Below, in pieces: positions 17,981 through 27,706 of a DNA stretch of 64,000 nucleotides (positions are counted from its first letter, which is position 1; the number at the start of each line of letters is the position of its first letter). This DNA comes from Alphaproteobacteria bacterium. GTDB lineage: Bacteria; Pseudomonadota; Alphaproteobacteria; CAAGCB01; CAG-977. The stretch lies in contig JAFZYY010000030.1 in NCBI GenBank assembly GCA_017616015.1, forward strand, positions 62,001 to 126,000. Direction: 5' to 3'. A program made the position numbers and the translations under genes. Below the pieces are notes generated by a model that ran no database searches, was not told the origin of the DNA, and was given only the letters and a program-made list of their open reading frames with translations.

Positions 17981-18946
17981 TTATCCCAAAAAACGTAAAG
18001 CCTTGGTTAATATCGAGGGACTTTTCACATCAAAAACAACCATATCCGCAAAAAAGCGATGTTTGAACCATGTCACCTGCCGTTTCGCATAGTTGCGCGT
18101 CATCTGACAAGCGTGAGAAACAGCCTGTTCTTTTGTCATTTTGTTATTCAGCATTGCCTTGATTTCCGCAACGCCGACCGCTTTCATGATTAAACTGTCC
18201 GGCGGCGGATTCTTGGCCAGAAGCGCGCGGACTTCCTCAACCGCACCGTCTTTCATCATTTGCTCGAAGCGCCTGTTGCAGCGGTTATACAGCTCTTCGC
18301 GCGGCAAATCGGTCAAAAAGCTCAAAAAATCGGATTCAATTTCCTTTTCAAGCGGCAAAGACTGCCAATACGTGACGGATTTTCCCGTTTCCTCCAGAAC
18401 TTCCGCCGCTCTTAACACGCGCTGCGGGTCGGTAAATGTAAAAGACGGGTCTTTTTTCTGAAAATCGTTTAAAAAAGCTTCATATCCCAGACGTTCGAAC
18501 AATTTCCTGACTTCAGCGCGCGTTTCGTCTTTGACCTGCGGCACCGGAGAAATTCCCTTAATCAGCGTTTGCAGATAAAATCCCGTCCCGCCGACGATCA
18601 CGGGCACTTTGTTTTCCCGCCAAATCTGCCTGATTTCCGTTGCCGCCGCTTTCACCCATTTAAAAACGGAATAATTTTCGTCAGGCTCCAGAAAACCGTA
18701 TAAACGATGCGGAATACTTTGTTGTTCGGCTTCCGAAGGTCTGGCCGTCAGTGTCGGCACGTCTTTAAAGACCTGCATACTGTCGGCATTGATAACGACG
18801 CCGTTCAACTTTTCGGCCAGCCTCAGAGCCAACCCCGATTTGCCGGACGCCGTCGCGCCGCCGATAACAATTACTTTGTTTTTTGGGGAATTTGCGCTAC
18901 AAAGAAGCTGTTCTTTTTTTTCACAGGAGTTTGCCGTGGATACCAT
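17981..18946 (-). CDS. miaA: tRNA dimethylallyltransferase MiaA
   Basis: A 321-residue enzyme that adds a dimethylallyl group to A37 of tRNAs reading U-starting codons. It shows the Walker A GGATASGKSG (about 28-37), INADSMQVFKDVPTLTARPS, VGGTGFYLQTLIKG and, at the C-terminus, TRNYAKRQVTWFKH. The N-terminus before the Walker motif is about 25 residues longer than usual, and no other in-frame start codon is available, so the ATG at 18946 is used. That ATG overlaps the start region of the divergent DUF1015 gene by 11 bases, an unusual arrangement in which both initiation regions share DNA. Confidence 0.95.
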   Translation of the reverse strand: MVSTANSCEKKEQLLCSANSPKNKVIVIGGATASGKSGLALRLAEKLNGVVINADSMQVFKDVPTLTARPSEAEQQSIPHRLYGFLEPDENYSVFKWVKAAATEIRQIWRENKVPVIVGGTGFYLQTLIKGISPVPQVKDETRAEVRKLFERLGYEAFLNDFQKKDPSFTFTDPQRVLRAAEVLEETGKSVTYWQSLPLEKEIESDFLSFLTDLPREELYNRCNRRFEQMMKDGAVEEVRALLAKNPPPDSLIMKAVGVAEIKAMLNNKMTKEQAVSHACQMTRNYAKRQVTWFKHRFFADMVVFDVKSPSILTKALRFLG

Positions 18947-20180
18947 TCCTTTATTTCGTCCTTTTAAAGCCGTCCGTCCCGCGCCCGAATTCGCCGCCGA
19001 AGTTGTCGCGCCGCCCTATGATGTCCTTGATACAAAAGAAGCGCGTCAAAAAGCAAGCGGAAAACCGTACTCGTTTCTGCATATTTCCAAAGCTGAAATC
19101 GACTTGCCGGAATCGGTTGATCCTTACGATCCCGCCGTTTACGCCAAATCCGCTGAAAACTACCGGACTTTGCTGAACAAAGGCATTTTAACGCAGGAAA
19201 ACAAATCGTGCTACTATGTTTATCGTGCCGTGATGGGAGATCACACGCAAACCGGACTGGCCGTCGCGGCAAGCGTTGAAGCTTACAACGCGGGCAGAAT
19301 CCGTCGCCACGAATTCACCCGTGTCGAAAAAGAGGACGACCGCGTGCGCCAGATTGACGCATTGAACGCGCAGACGGGCCCCGCTTTACTGGCTTACAAT
19401 CAAATTCCCGCCGTTGACGCCGTTATCAAAAGAACCGTTTCCACCGCGCCGTTGTATGACGTGACCGCCGATCACGGGATCCGCCATATCATCTGGAAAA
19501 TCGACGACGACGCCGATATTGAAACGATCACGGCCGCTTTTGCCGAACAGAAAATCGTTTACATCGCGGACGGACATCATCGTTCCGCCGCCGCTTCCCG
19601 CATCGCGAAAAAACGGGCGGAAAACAATCCGAACCATACGGGAACGGAAGATTACAATTTCTTTTTAGCCGTCTCTTTTCCGATGGAAGAAATGAAGATT
19701 CTGGATTACAACCGTATCGTCAAAGACCTGAACGGCTTAACTCCGGCCGATTTTCTGAAAACTCTGGAAAAGGATTTCACGGTTGTGCCCGTTTCCGGCA
19801 TCGCGAAACCCGAAAAGAAAAACACGTTCGGGCTGTATCTGGCCGGAAAATGGTATCTTTTAACGCTTAAAAACAAGCCGGAAACAACGGATCCCGTCAA
19901 ATTATTGGACGTTTCTCTGCTATCCGATTTAGTGTTAACCCCGATTTTGGGAATTCAGGATTTGCGCAAAGACAAGCGCATCGACTTTGTCGGCGGCATG
20001 CGCGGCCTGAAAGAATTGGAAGATCGCGTCAACAAAGACGGTTTTGCGGCCGCTTTCGCGCTCTATCCGACACAGATGAAAGAATTGACCGCCGTTGCGG
20101 ACACCGGACAGGTGATGCCTCCGAAATCAACGTGGTTTGAACCGAAACTGACGGACGGACTTCTTTCCAATCCGATATAA
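18936..20180 (+). CDS. DUF1015 family protein
   Basis: A 414-residue soluble protein of the DUF1015 family. The N-terminus IPLFRPFKAVRP and VVAPPYDVL, the middle YIADGHHRSAAA (about residue 208-219), and FFLAVSFP with LDYNRIV are family hallmarks. The DGHHR motif recalls the ParB/sulfiredoxin fold, where it takes part in nucleotide binding; the family's reaction is not settled, although links with serine metabolism have been proposed from gene neighbourhoods. The frame is open further upstream, but GTG 18936 has AGGAG at 6 bases and begins directly before the conserved N-terminus. A bidirectional terminator follows the stop. Confidence 0.85.
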   Translation: MDTIPLFRPFKAVRPAPEFAAEVVAPPYDVLDTKEARQKASGKPYSFLHISKAEIDLPESVDPYDPAVYAKSAENYRTLLNKGILTQENKSCYYVYRAVMGDHTQTGLAVAASVEAYNAGRIRRHEFTRVEKEDDRVRQIDALNAQTGPALLAYNQIPAVDAVIKRTVSTAPLYDVTADHGIRHIIWKIDDDADIETITAAFAEQKIVYIADGHHRSAAASRIAKKRAENNPNHTGTEDYNFFLAVSFPMEEMKILDYNRIVKDLNGLTPADFLKTLEKDFTVVPVSGIAKPEKKNTFGLYLAGKWYLLTLKNKPETTDPVKLLDVSLLSDLVLTPILGIQDLRKDKRIDFVGGMRGLKELEDRVNKDGFAAAFALYPTQMKELTAVADTGQVMPPKSTWFEPKLTDGLLSNPI

Positions 20181-20207
20181 AAAAAGCGGGAGTTTCCCGC
20201 TTTTTTT
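20181..20207. terminator. Bidirectional intrinsic terminator
   Basis: GCGGGA/TCCCGC (20186-20200) is flanked by A-run and T-run on both strands. It sits between the convergent DUF1015 gene and the lipoprotein gene and overlaps the last bases of the latter. Confidence 0.85.
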
Positions 20208-21120
20208 ATCGAATGGGAATGACAATGCTCATCGGCTGAGTCGTATCCAAACCGTGCGGCGGCTCCAACAAAGGTTCAAAGTATTGAGCGATACACGACC
20301 GGATCTTTTCGCTTATAGGCTTTCCCGAAAGATTAAATGTTTCCTTAAATCCGAAAGAAGGCAACGTTCCGAACGGAGAAATCGTAAAAGCGATTTCCCG
20401 TTTTTCGGTCAATCCGCATTTCTTAAAATCGGCGGCATGAGCGTCAACTCTGATCTGCAATTCCCGCAGATAGCGGCGACGCATTTCCGGTTCCGTCACA
20501 AACAGAGCCGAAGCTTCCGCGGCGGAAAAGTTTAACGCGTAACGCTGATAAAATTCCGTATCCGTCAAGTTGGCGGAAATCTGCTGTCCCGAATCTTTTT
20601 CAATGAAATGAGAAAGCAAATACAACAGCTTGTCCTGCGCCGATCTGAAATCGGAAGCATAATCTTTCAGTGAAACCGTTGTTTTCCATAACGGCTGTTC
20701 CGCTTTATCTGCCTGAACGGCCGTCAACGTAATGTATTTTTCATAAACGTCCAAACGATTGTATTGTGTTGTCGGCAAAACGGAAGGTTCGTCAACCGGG
20801 TGAGCGTATTCAGCCGTATCAATAGCGCTTTTGATTGACACCTGTTTTTCTTTTTTCACGCCGAATTCAAGCCTGAGAATGACGGCGGCGGGATTTGTCA
20901 AACGGTATCCTTTTGCCGTCAGTATCGGTTTCAGCTTATCAAAAAACTGCAAATATTCGATGTCGTCCTTGGACATCTTCTCGTTTTTCAGATGAATAAT
21001 TGCCGTTTTGACGGCCGGCACTTTCCGCAGATAGGAATCCACGGAAACAGGAATATCCTTTTCGATCGGCAGTTGACAGCCGACTATAAAAAATAAAACG
21101 ACAGGAAAAAGCTTTTTCAT
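20206..21120 (-). CDS. Putative lipoprotein, function unknown
   Basis: A 304-residue protein beginning MKKLFPVVLFFIVGCQLP: a lipoprotein signal with lipobox IVGC, Cys15 being the likely lipidated residue. The mature part is predicted to be periplasmic, with no membrane segments. I see no catalytic motif; a middle part (YITLTAVQADKAEQPLWKTTVSL) looks like a beta-rich domain, reminiscent of DUF4136-type lipoproteins, but this is a weak impression. The frame is open to 21240, but ATG 21118-21120 starts the signal peptide. It lies 5 bases behind the 105-residue gene, so the two form an operon. Confidence 0.75.
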   Translation of the reverse strand: MKKLFPVVLFFIVGCQLPIEKDIPVSVDSYLRKVPAVKTAIIHLKNEKMSKDDIEYLQFFDKLKPILTAKGYRLTNPAAVILRLEFGVKKEKQVSIKSAIDTAEYAHPVDEPSVLPTTQYNRLDVYEKYITLTAVQADKAEQPLWKTTVSLKDYASDFRSAQDKLLYLLSHFIEKDSGQQISANLTDTEFYQRYALNFSAAEASALFVTEPEMRRRYLRELQIRVDAHAADFKKCGLTEKREIAFTISPFGTLPSFGFKETFNLSGKPISEKIRSCIAQYFEPLLEPPHGLDTTQPMSIVIPIR

Positions 21121-21125
21121 CGGCG

Positions 21126-21443
21126 TTATGCCAAAGAAATCAGTCCCGCGTCTATTGCTTTCAGCATTACGGCCACATCGCGCCACCCGGAAACGGGATA
21201 ACCGCCGTTGTCCAATACATCGATGCCTTTTTCGCGGCAATACGCGATCATTTCTTTTTCATCGGCATTAAAAACAAGCTGCCACAAATCTTCAAATTCT
21301 TTTTTTGTATAATCCGGTGCGGAGCCGAAAAGACGAACCGTCAAACCGTCTGTTTCAGCGACCAGTTCATCGGTTGTTCCTTCCGCTATTTCGGGTTTTT
21401 CGGGCAAATAATCCACGGCGCGGACAATGGTTTGTGTTTGCAT
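21126..21443 (-). CDS. Small protein, function unknown
   Basis: A 105-residue acidic soluble protein that I do not recognise. Visible are a Glu/Thr-rich N-terminal part, a segment DYTKKEFEDLWQLVFNADEKEMIAYCREKGIDVLDNGG and a hydrophobic C-terminus. It has no signal peptide. GGAG stands at a good distance from the ATG. It is followed after 5 bases by the lipoprotein gene. Codon use looks like the neighbouring genes, so I believe it is a real gene. Confidence 0.65.
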   Translation of the reverse strand: MQTQTIVRAVDYLPEKPEIAEGTTDELVAETDGLTVRLFGSAPDYTKKEFEDLWQLVFNADEKEMIAYCREKGIDVLDNGGYPVSGWRDVAVMLKAIDAGLISLA

Positions 21444-21514
21444 TTTTTTCTCCTTATGTTCATATTACTGATATGTAAGCACATTTTGATTTTTTCTGCA
21501 ATAAAGGAAAGAAC

Positions 21515-22804
21515 ATGATTCCCCGTTACAGCCGCCCTGAAATGAGCGCTATCTGGTCCGACGACAACAAATTCAAGACGTGGTTTGAAATCGAAGCCTG
21601 CGCCTGCGAAGCATTGGCAAAGCTCGGACAGATTCCGCAGTCCGCCGTCGACGATATCCGCACCAAAGGCAAATTCGACAAAAAGCGCATCGACGAAATC
21701 GAAGCCGAAGTCAAGCATGATGTGATCGCCTTTTTGACCAACGTCGGCGAAAACGTCGGCGAAAGCGCACGGTATATGCATCAGGGCATGACTTCATCGG
21801 ACGTGTTGGACACGTCGTTTAATATGCGCCTGACACAATCCGTCGACATTTTGTTAAAGGACATGGACCGCCTGCTTGCCGCTTTGAAAAAGCGTGCGGA
21901 AGAACACAAATACACACTCTGCATCGGGCGCAGTCACGGGATTCACGCCGAACCGACGACGTTCGGCTTGAAGATGTTGGGCTTTTATGCCGAATTCCAA
22001 CGCGATAAAGAACGCCTGGAAGCCGCCCGTAAAGAAGTGTCCACCTGCGCGATTTCCGGTGCGGTCGGCACGTTTGCGACAATCGACCCGCGCGTAGAGC
22101 AGTATGTCGCCGAAAAACTGGGGCTGACTCCGGAACCCGTTTCAACGCAGGTTATTCCCCGCGACCGTTACGCCGCTTTGTTCGCCGCGGTCGGCATCAC
22201 GGCGTCGTCGATCGAACGTCTGGCCGTTGAAATCCGCCATTTGCAACGTACGGAAGTCCGCGAAGCCGAAGAATACTTCTCGGCGGGACAGAAAGGCTCG
22301 TCGGCCATGCCGCACAAGCGCAATCCCGTGTTGTCCGAAAATCTGACGGGACTGGCGCGATTGCTGAGGTCTTACGTGATTCCGGCAATGGAAAACGTCG
22401 CTTTGTGGCACGAACGCGACATTTCGCACTCCTCCAACGAACGCATTATCGCCCCCGACGCGATGATCGGACTGGACTTTTGCCTCAACCGTTTGGCGGG
22501 CATTATCGAAAAGCTGTTGATTTATCCCGATAATATGATGGCTAATTTAAATCGTTTAAAAGGTTTAATCTTTTCACAACGTGTGATGCTGGCGATGGTT
22601 GATAAAGGCCTGAAACGCGAAGACGCCTATAAACTGACGCAGCGCAACGCGATGAAAGTCTGGGCGGGTGAAGGAACGTTCAAGGATTTGTTGGAATCCG
22701 ACGCGGAAGTGATGCAAACGCTATCAAAAGAAGATTTGGAATCCCTGTTTGATCTGTCCTTCTACACGAAACAAATTGATTTCATCTTTAAGAAGGTTTT
22801 TTAG
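21515..22804 (+). CDS. purB: Adenylosuccinate lyase PurB
   Basis: A 429-residue fumarase/aspartase-family enzyme that acts twice in purine synthesis, splitting fumarate from SAICAR and from adenylosuccinate. The family signature GSSAMPHKRNP lies at about residues 261-271, and RSHGIHAEPTTFG and HQGMTSSDVLDT give the other two conserved regions. AAGGAAAG precedes the ATG. The stop overlaps the end of the convergent holA gene by 17 bases. Confidence 0.97.
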   Translation: MIPRYSRPEMSAIWSDDNKFKTWFEIEACACEALAKLGQIPQSAVDDIRTKGKFDKKRIDEIEAEVKHDVIAFLTNVGENVGESARYMHQGMTSSDVLDTSFNMRLTQSVDILLKDMDRLLAALKKRAEEHKYTLCIGRSHGIHAEPTTFGLKMLGFYAEFQRDKERLEAARKEVSTCAISGAVGTFATIDPRVEQYVAEKLGLTPEPVSTQVIPRDRYAALFAAVGITASSIERLAVEIRHLQRTEVREAEEYFSAGQKGSSAMPHKRNPVLSENLTGLARLLRSYVIPAMENVALWHERDISHSSNERIIAPDAMIGLDFCLNRLAGIIEKLLIYPDNMMANLNRLKGLIFSQRVMLAMVDKGLKREDAYKLTQRNAMKVWAGEGTFKDLLESDAEVMQTLSKEDLESLFDLSFYTKQIDFIFKKVF

Positions 22805-23807
22805 CCGCTTGCGCGATTTGTAAAAACACCCGCGAGCAGATCAGCTGTTGCGGCCGCGCCGAAAATTTGCAGTCCCGTTCCGCCTGCGTTAATAATTCCA
22901 ACGCTCTGCCGGCTTTAATGGTGTTCCACAGCTTCAGCTGACGCTTGAACTCGTCGACACGCTTGAAATGCAGGAACAACGCCGCTACGGCGGATTCCTG
23001 CGGCATTCCTTCCTCTACTTTCGCCAAAGTCAGGTGCATCTTCTTGAAATGCGCTGCTGCCGAGCGCAAAAGCCCGATGGCGCTCTGCCCTTCCGCGAAC
23101 AAACGGTCAAGCGTTTCGTGCAATTCTTTCTGCCGCCCGCCCGACAAAGCGTAAAGCATCTGATCTATCGACAAGGCGGAAGCGTCGCCGATGCACGCCA
23201 TCGCGTCGTCCATCGTAATTGTTTTTTCGTTTCCCATATAGGCGAACAACTTTGCCAATTCAGAACGGGATTGCAACCTGTCCGCTCCGAGATTGTCAGC
23301 GATAAAGGAGATTACGTCCGGCGCGGCGGTCATGCCCTGTTCGGAAACGCTCTGAAACACAAAGCGTTTCAACGCCTCCCCCTCGTCAGAATAACAAGGG
23401 AAAACGCCTAAAGAAGCATCATTGGCGAACAAATTTGGCAGGGAATCTTTCGTTTTCAATCCGCCCGCCGTCACAATGATCAGCGCATCGCCTTTATAAG
23501 ACGGCAAAAACTCTTTCAAAACCGCCGTAAAGAAGTTGTCCGCACCGCGCACCGTAATCACGCGCCGCCCGCCCATCAGCGAAAGAGCGTTCGCCTCGGC
23601 GGAAAGAATCGCCGGATCTTCCTTGATTTTAGCGGGAGTCAACTCGACCAACCGGAAAGGGTCTTTGTCCGCGACGACCGCTTTCGTCAACCGCTCGCGG
23701 CATTCTTCGACCAATCCTTCGTCCTGACCGTAAAACAGCACGGCCTTCAAAGACGGCGCGCCCGTCTTAAACAATGTGTCCAAAGCGGATTGAGTCAGTT
23801 TTGTCAT
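22788..23807 (-). CDS. holA: DNA polymerase III delta subunit HolA
   Basis: A 339-residue clamp-loader subunit. Family features are the early KAVLFYGQDEGLVEE (P-loop-like but without the Walker lysine), LTPAKIKEDPAILSAEANALSLMGGRRVITVRG, and a C-terminal helical collar domain ending in CSRVFLQIAQ. HolA opens the beta sliding clamp. It overlaps lptE by 4 bases (ATGA), and the order leuS-lptE-holA is typical for the class. Confidence 0.93.
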   Translation of the reverse strand: MTKLTQSALDTLFKTGAPSLKAVLFYGQDEGLVEECRERLTKAVVADKDPFRLVELTPAKIKEDPAILSAEANALSLMGGRRVITVRGADNFFTAVLKEFLPSYKGDALIIVTAGGLKTKDSLPNLFANDASLGVFPCYSDEGEALKRFVFQSVSEQGMTAAPDVISFIADNLGADRLQSRSELAKLFAYMGNEKTITMDDAMACIGDASALSIDQMLYALSGGRQKELHETLDRLFAEGQSAIGLLRSAAAHFKKMHLTLAKVEEGMPQESAVAALFLHFKRVDEFKRQLKLWNTIKAGRALELLTQAERDCKFSARPQQLICSRVFLQIAQAAKKPS

Positions 23808-24424
23808 TGCGGTTTTTCTTCGTCAGAAACTTTTTCTCCGGCGGGCTGTTCCGTATCGGAAACAGTGTTTTCCGCAGGCCTGTAACTTTTCAAAAAAGCC
23901 GCCAGACGTAAAGCAATATCATCGCCTATGATTTTAACCAGCCGTTCTTTAACGGCTTTTTCCGCTACATCGGTCGCATACGGAGAACGTTGCACGTCAT
24001 AGCCGCTGCGTCCCGTAAAACTGTCCGACACCAACAATTCGTTTTCGGGATAAGAATAAAGCTTATAAGACACAGAAATCGTCATCAGATAACGCGTTGC
24101 CAGATTGTCTTTGCGCACGGCCTGTTCTGAAGTAGAAATACTTGAAATATTTACAAAAAGCCTGTAATGAGGATTTTCCGGTTCACCTTTCGGCGTCAGC
24201 CGATCAACCAGACTGCGGCGTAAAATCTGCCCTATTCTGTCAGGAATTTCATCAATAAAGACAGAGGCCATTTCCTGTATCAGCTGTTGACCCGAAACAG
24301 CATCGTCCGTTTCCTGCCCGACAAACAACGGACGGAACCCGCAGGCCGTAACCTGCAGGAGTCCCAGACAAACAATCGCCGCTTTAAGCCGCCACAATAT
24401 TGATGATTTTATTTTTAACAACAA
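23804..24424 (-). CDS. lptE: LPS-assembly lipoprotein LptE
   Basis: About 206 residues with a lipoprotein signal: hydrophobic [14 protein letters not shown], Cys28 being the likely lipidated residue, followed by GFRPLF, the start of the mature domain in LptE. It plugs the LptD barrel in the outer membrane and helps insert lipopolysaccharide. It overlaps leuS by 41 bases at its start; only TTG codons (24424, 24421 or one 24 bases further in) are available, so the precise start is uncertain. The C-terminal tail is rich in Glu, Thr and Pro. Confidence 0.88.
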   Translation of the reverse strand: MLLKIKSSILWRLKAAIVCLGLLQVTACGFRPLFVGQETDDAVSGQQLIQEMASVFIDEIPDRIGQILRRSLVDRLTPKGEPENPHYRLFVNISSISTSEQAVRKDNLATRYLMTISVSYKLYSYPENELLVSDSFTGRSGYDVQRSPYATDVAEKAVKERLVKIIGDDIALRLAAFLKSYRPAENTVSDTEQPAGEKVSDEEKPQ

Positions 24425-26969
24425 TCACCTTCCGAATGGTTTTGCCTTCCAGTTGCGCCTGAACAGTCGACAAAGCCAAAGCCGCCGTTTTAACCGCTTC
24501 ATCGTCGCTGTCTTTGGCGATTTCGATTGTGCCGCGCATTTTGCCCATCACCTGAACGGCAATCGTTACCATATCATCAGCCATCAAGGATTTATCCGCT
24601 TCCGGCCACTTTTCAATCGTCAGTAACGTGTCATGCCCCAGATGATGCCACATTTCCTCGGCGATATGCGGCGCTACCGGCGACATCAGCCGCACCAGCG
24701 TTTCAAAAGCGAAACGGTAAGCGTATTTATCGGCGTCATCGGCAATCTTCAACTCGCCGACAGCGTTCGTTAATTCGCGCATACGCGCCAAAGCGACGTT
24801 AAAGCGCAACTTATCCAAATCATCTGTCACCAAAGCAATCATTTTATGCGCCATGCGAACCAGTTTATCCGCCGTGCCGGACAGTTTTTCAGGCTTTGAA
24901 ACCACCGCCGGACAAGCCAAAGCCATGCGCCACAGCCGGTTTACATACCGCCAGGCGCCGTCAATACCGGCTTCCGTCCATTCCAAATCGCGTTCCGGCG
25001 GCGTGTCGGACAGCATGAAAACTCTCGCGGCGTCCGCGCCGTAAGTTGATAAAATCGTTTCGGGATCCACCAGATTGTACTTGGATTTGCTCATCTTTTC
25101 CATACGGCCGACCGTGACGGGAGTTCCGTCTGAAATTTTTACCGCCGTACCGTCCGATCTTTTTTCGACCTGAGTAGGGAAAAGCCAATCGCCGTTTTGA
25201 TCTTTATAGGTTTCATGGCAGACCATGCCCTGCGTGAACAATCCTTTGAATGGTTCGTCAATGTTCAGATAGCCGCAATCTCTCAGCGCCTTCGTAAAGA
25301 ACCGCGCGTAGAGCAAATGCAGAACGGCGTGTTCGATACCGCCGATGTACTGATCGACCGGCAACCAATGGTTTGCCGCGTCTTTCTTAAAGCCGCAGTC
25401 CGTTTCGTGCGGCGATGCGTAACGCGCAAAATACCACGAGGACTCAAAAAACGTATCGAACGTATCCGTTTCGCGCAAAGCGGGCTTGCCGCAAACCGGA
25501 CAAACCGTGTGCTTCCATGTCGGGTGACGTTCCAGCGGATTTCCGCCGGAAGCTTCGAAAGTCACGTCTTCGGGCAGTGTTACCGGCAAATCTTTTTCAG
25601 GAACGGGAACAATGCCGCAATGTTCACAATGGATCACGGGGATCGGACAACCCCAATACCGCTGACGGGAAATGCCCCAGTCGCGCAGACGGTACTGAAC
25701 CGTCGCTTTGCCTTTGCCGATTTCCTCAAGCTTTTTAATCATCGCCGGAATAGCGTCTTTTGTCGCCATACCGTCCAGAAACGCCGAATTGACCGCGATT
25801 CCGTCGGCAATATCGTCAAAAGCCGTATTTTCGACGACGGGCGTTCCCTCTTTTTTATGAGCAACGACGACACGCACGGGCAAGCCGTACTTGCGCGCGA
25901 AATCCAAATCGCGCTGATCGTGCGCCGGACAAGCGAAAATTGCGCCCGTGCCATATTCCATTAATACGAAATTCGCCACATACAGCGGCAATTCGGGATT
26001 GCCGCCAAGCTTTTTGAATTCTTCGGGGAACGGGTGCATCACTTTCAGACCGGTATCAAAGCCCTTCTTTTCGGCAGCTTCGATAGTCGCGACGGAAGTT
26101 CCCAACGCTTCGCATTCCTTAATGAACTTGGCCAGTTCGGGATTTGTTTTTGCCAATTCCTGCGCAATCGGGTGCCCTGCGGAAATCGCGCAGAAAGACG
26201 CGCCGAACAACGTATCCGCGCGGGTCGTAAACACCGTCAGCGTTTTGTCCGTTCCGATCACGGGGAAATACATATACGCACCATAAGACTTGCCGATCCA
26301 GTTTTCCTGCATCGTGCGAACTTTTTCGGGCCAGCCGTCCATTGTTTTCAGATTTTCCAACAGTTCGTCCGCATAAGCCGTAATTTTTAAAAACCATTGC
26401 GACAACTTGCGCTTTTCGACCGGAGCGCCCGTGCGCCACCCTTTGCCGTCAACAACCTGTTCATTGGCTAAAACCGTCTGATCGACCGGATCCCAGTTCA
26501 CCCAGGAATCTTTACGATACGCCAATCCTTTCTTTAAAAAGTCCAGAAACATTTTTTGTTCATGACGGTAATATTCGACTTCGCAGGTGGAAACTTCGCG
26601 GCTCCAGTCAATGGAAAGTCCCATTTTCTTCATTTCTTCGCGCATATTAGCGATATTTTCGCGCGTCCATTTTGCCGGGTGAACGCCGTGCTTGATCGCC
26701 GCGTTTTCAGCCGGAAGTCCGAAAGAGTCCCACCCCATCGGGTGCAAAACGTTATACCCTTGCGCCAGTTTAAAACGAGCGATCACGTCACCTTGCGCAT
26801 AGTTGCGTACATGTCCCATATGAATTTTGCCGGACGGATACGGGAACATTTCCAACGCGTAGTATTTCGGTTTGGAAGAATTATCCTCCGCTTTAAAAAC
26901 GCCGGCTTCTTCCCAGGCTTTCTGCCATTTTCCTTCGGTTGTACGGAAATTGTATCTTTCTTCGCTCAT
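24384..26969 (-). CDS. leuS: Leucyl-tRNA synthetase
   Basis: An 861-residue class I aminoacyl-tRNA synthetase. HIGH motif [12 protein letters not shown] near residue 45, KMSKS motif at about residue 623, CP1 editing domain between with [12 protein letters not shown] and [12 protein letters not shown], and the zinc-like CEHCGIVP. It charges tRNA-Leu and hydrolyses misacylated products. The frame is open to a TTG at 26987, but ATG 26967-26969 fits the family start (MSEERYNFR). It follows the DUF3576 lipoprotein gene by 22 bases. Confidence 0.98.
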   Translation of the reverse strand: MSEERYNFRTTEGKWQKAWEEAGVFKAEDNSSKPKYYALEMFPYPSGKIHMGHVRNYAQGDVIARFKLAQGYNVLHPMGWDSFGLPAENAAIKHGVHPAKWTRENIANMREEMKKMGLSIDWSREVSTCEVEYYRHEQKMFLDFLKKGLAYRKDSWVNWDPVDQTVLANEQVVDGKGWRTGAPVEKRKLSQWFLKITAYADELLENLKTMDGWPEKVRTMQENWIGKSYGAYMYFPVIGTDKTLTVFTTRADTLFGASFCAISAGHPIAQELAKTNPELAKFIKECEALGTSVATIEAAEKKGFDTGLKVMHPFPEEFKKLGGNPELPLYVANFVLMEYGTGAIFACPAHDQRDLDFARKYGLPVRVVVAHKKEGTPVVENTAFDDIADGIAVNSAFLDGMATKDAIPAMIKKLEEIGKGKATVQYRLRDWGISRQRYWGCPIPVIHCEHCGIVPVPEKDLPVTLPEDVTFEASGGNPLERHPTWKHTVCPVCGKPALRETDTFDTFFESSWYFARYASPHETDCGFKKDAANHWLPVDQYIGGIEHAVLHLLYARFFTKALRDCGYLNIDEPFKGLFTQGMVCHETYKDQNGDWLFPTQVEKRSDGTAVKISDGTPVTVGRMEKMSKSKYNLVDPETILSTYGADAARVFMLSDTPPERDLEWTEAGIDGAWRYVNRLWRMALACPAVVSKPEKLSGTADKLVRMAHKMIALVTDDLDKLRFNVALARMRELTNAVGELKIADDADKYAYRFAFETLVRLMSPVAPHIAEEMWHHLGHDTLLTIEKWPEADKSLMADDMVTIAVQVMGKMRGTIEIAKDSDDEAVKTAALALSTVQAQLEGKTIRKVIVVKNKIINIVAA

Positions 26970-26991
26970 AATCAGACTTTCAAACAAAGGG

Positions 26992-27525
26992 TTAGTTGTT
27001 CAACGATTGGTTTACAATATCATTTTTTATTTTATCTGCAAGCGCTTCATCGTTTTTTTGATTGATCCACTCGCCGTTTTTATCCTTGCGGCGGCACAAG
27101 ACCGTGATCTGAACCGTATCGCCCGTTTTGACCGCGTTGATTTTCAACTGCCCGGAAGGCTTTTCGGGATCGGAAAACCATTCCGTAGAGATAAAAGAAT
27201 CCTGATGGATTTCGGCGACCGGATAACGCGACAAAACAGGCAAAGCATTTGCCCACAAAGGCTTTTTCTCAGAAACGGAGTTTTTATTTTCTTCCGTTTT
27301 TTCAATAACTTGTTCTTTTTTTTCTTCTTTTTTATTGATGTTAAAGGTCAGATACTTTTTATCAAAAAGCGTGTCGTTTTTTTGTTTTGCTTCCTGTTCG
27401 GTCAGCATTTCGTATTTGCCTTTGATTTTTTGCGGATATTTATATTCCACCCGATCTGACTGACACGCCGTTGCCAAGCAGACGATCCCCGTTAAAAAAA
27501 GGCGTTTTATCACATACGTATTCAT
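26992..27525 (-). CDS. DUF3576-type lipoprotein
   Basis: A 177-residue protein with a lipoprotein signal (lipobox LATAC, Cys20). The central [32 protein letters not shown] and [30 protein letters not shown] match the DUF3576 family, which is typical of alphaproteobacteria and usually found directly before leuS, as here. Function is unknown; it is likely an envelope protein. A charged Lys/Glu-rich spacer follows the signal peptide. ATG 27523-27525 was chosen over an upstream start because it begins the signal peptide and has GGGGGA ahead. Confidence 0.85.
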   Translation of the reverse strand: MNTYVIKRLFLTGIVCLATACQSDRVEYKYPQKIKGKYEMLTEQEAKQKNDTLFDKKYLTFNINKKEEKKEQVIEKTEENKNSVSEKKPLWANALPVLSRYPVAEIHQDSFISTEWFSDPEKPSGQLKINAVKTGDTVQITVLCRRKDKNGEWINQKNDEALADKIKNDIVNQSLNN

Positions 27526-27706
27526 TGTTTTCCCCCTTTTCGCATACCTGCGGTATACCATAACACGCTTATAAAAACTCTATAATAAAAATTACTATTG
27601 TTTTTAAAAAAGCATAGCCTTTTTTCCAGCTAATTATTTTTTTACTATTTTCATAGAATATATTTTTCAATCGTCTGTTTATAACTAAAAAATCAGGAAC
27701 ATCTCA

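Noticed and set aside
25197-25964. Long open frame on the plus strand (255 codons)
   Set aside because: It lies wholly antisense to leuS, has no family resemblance, and its openness follows from the base composition of leuS.
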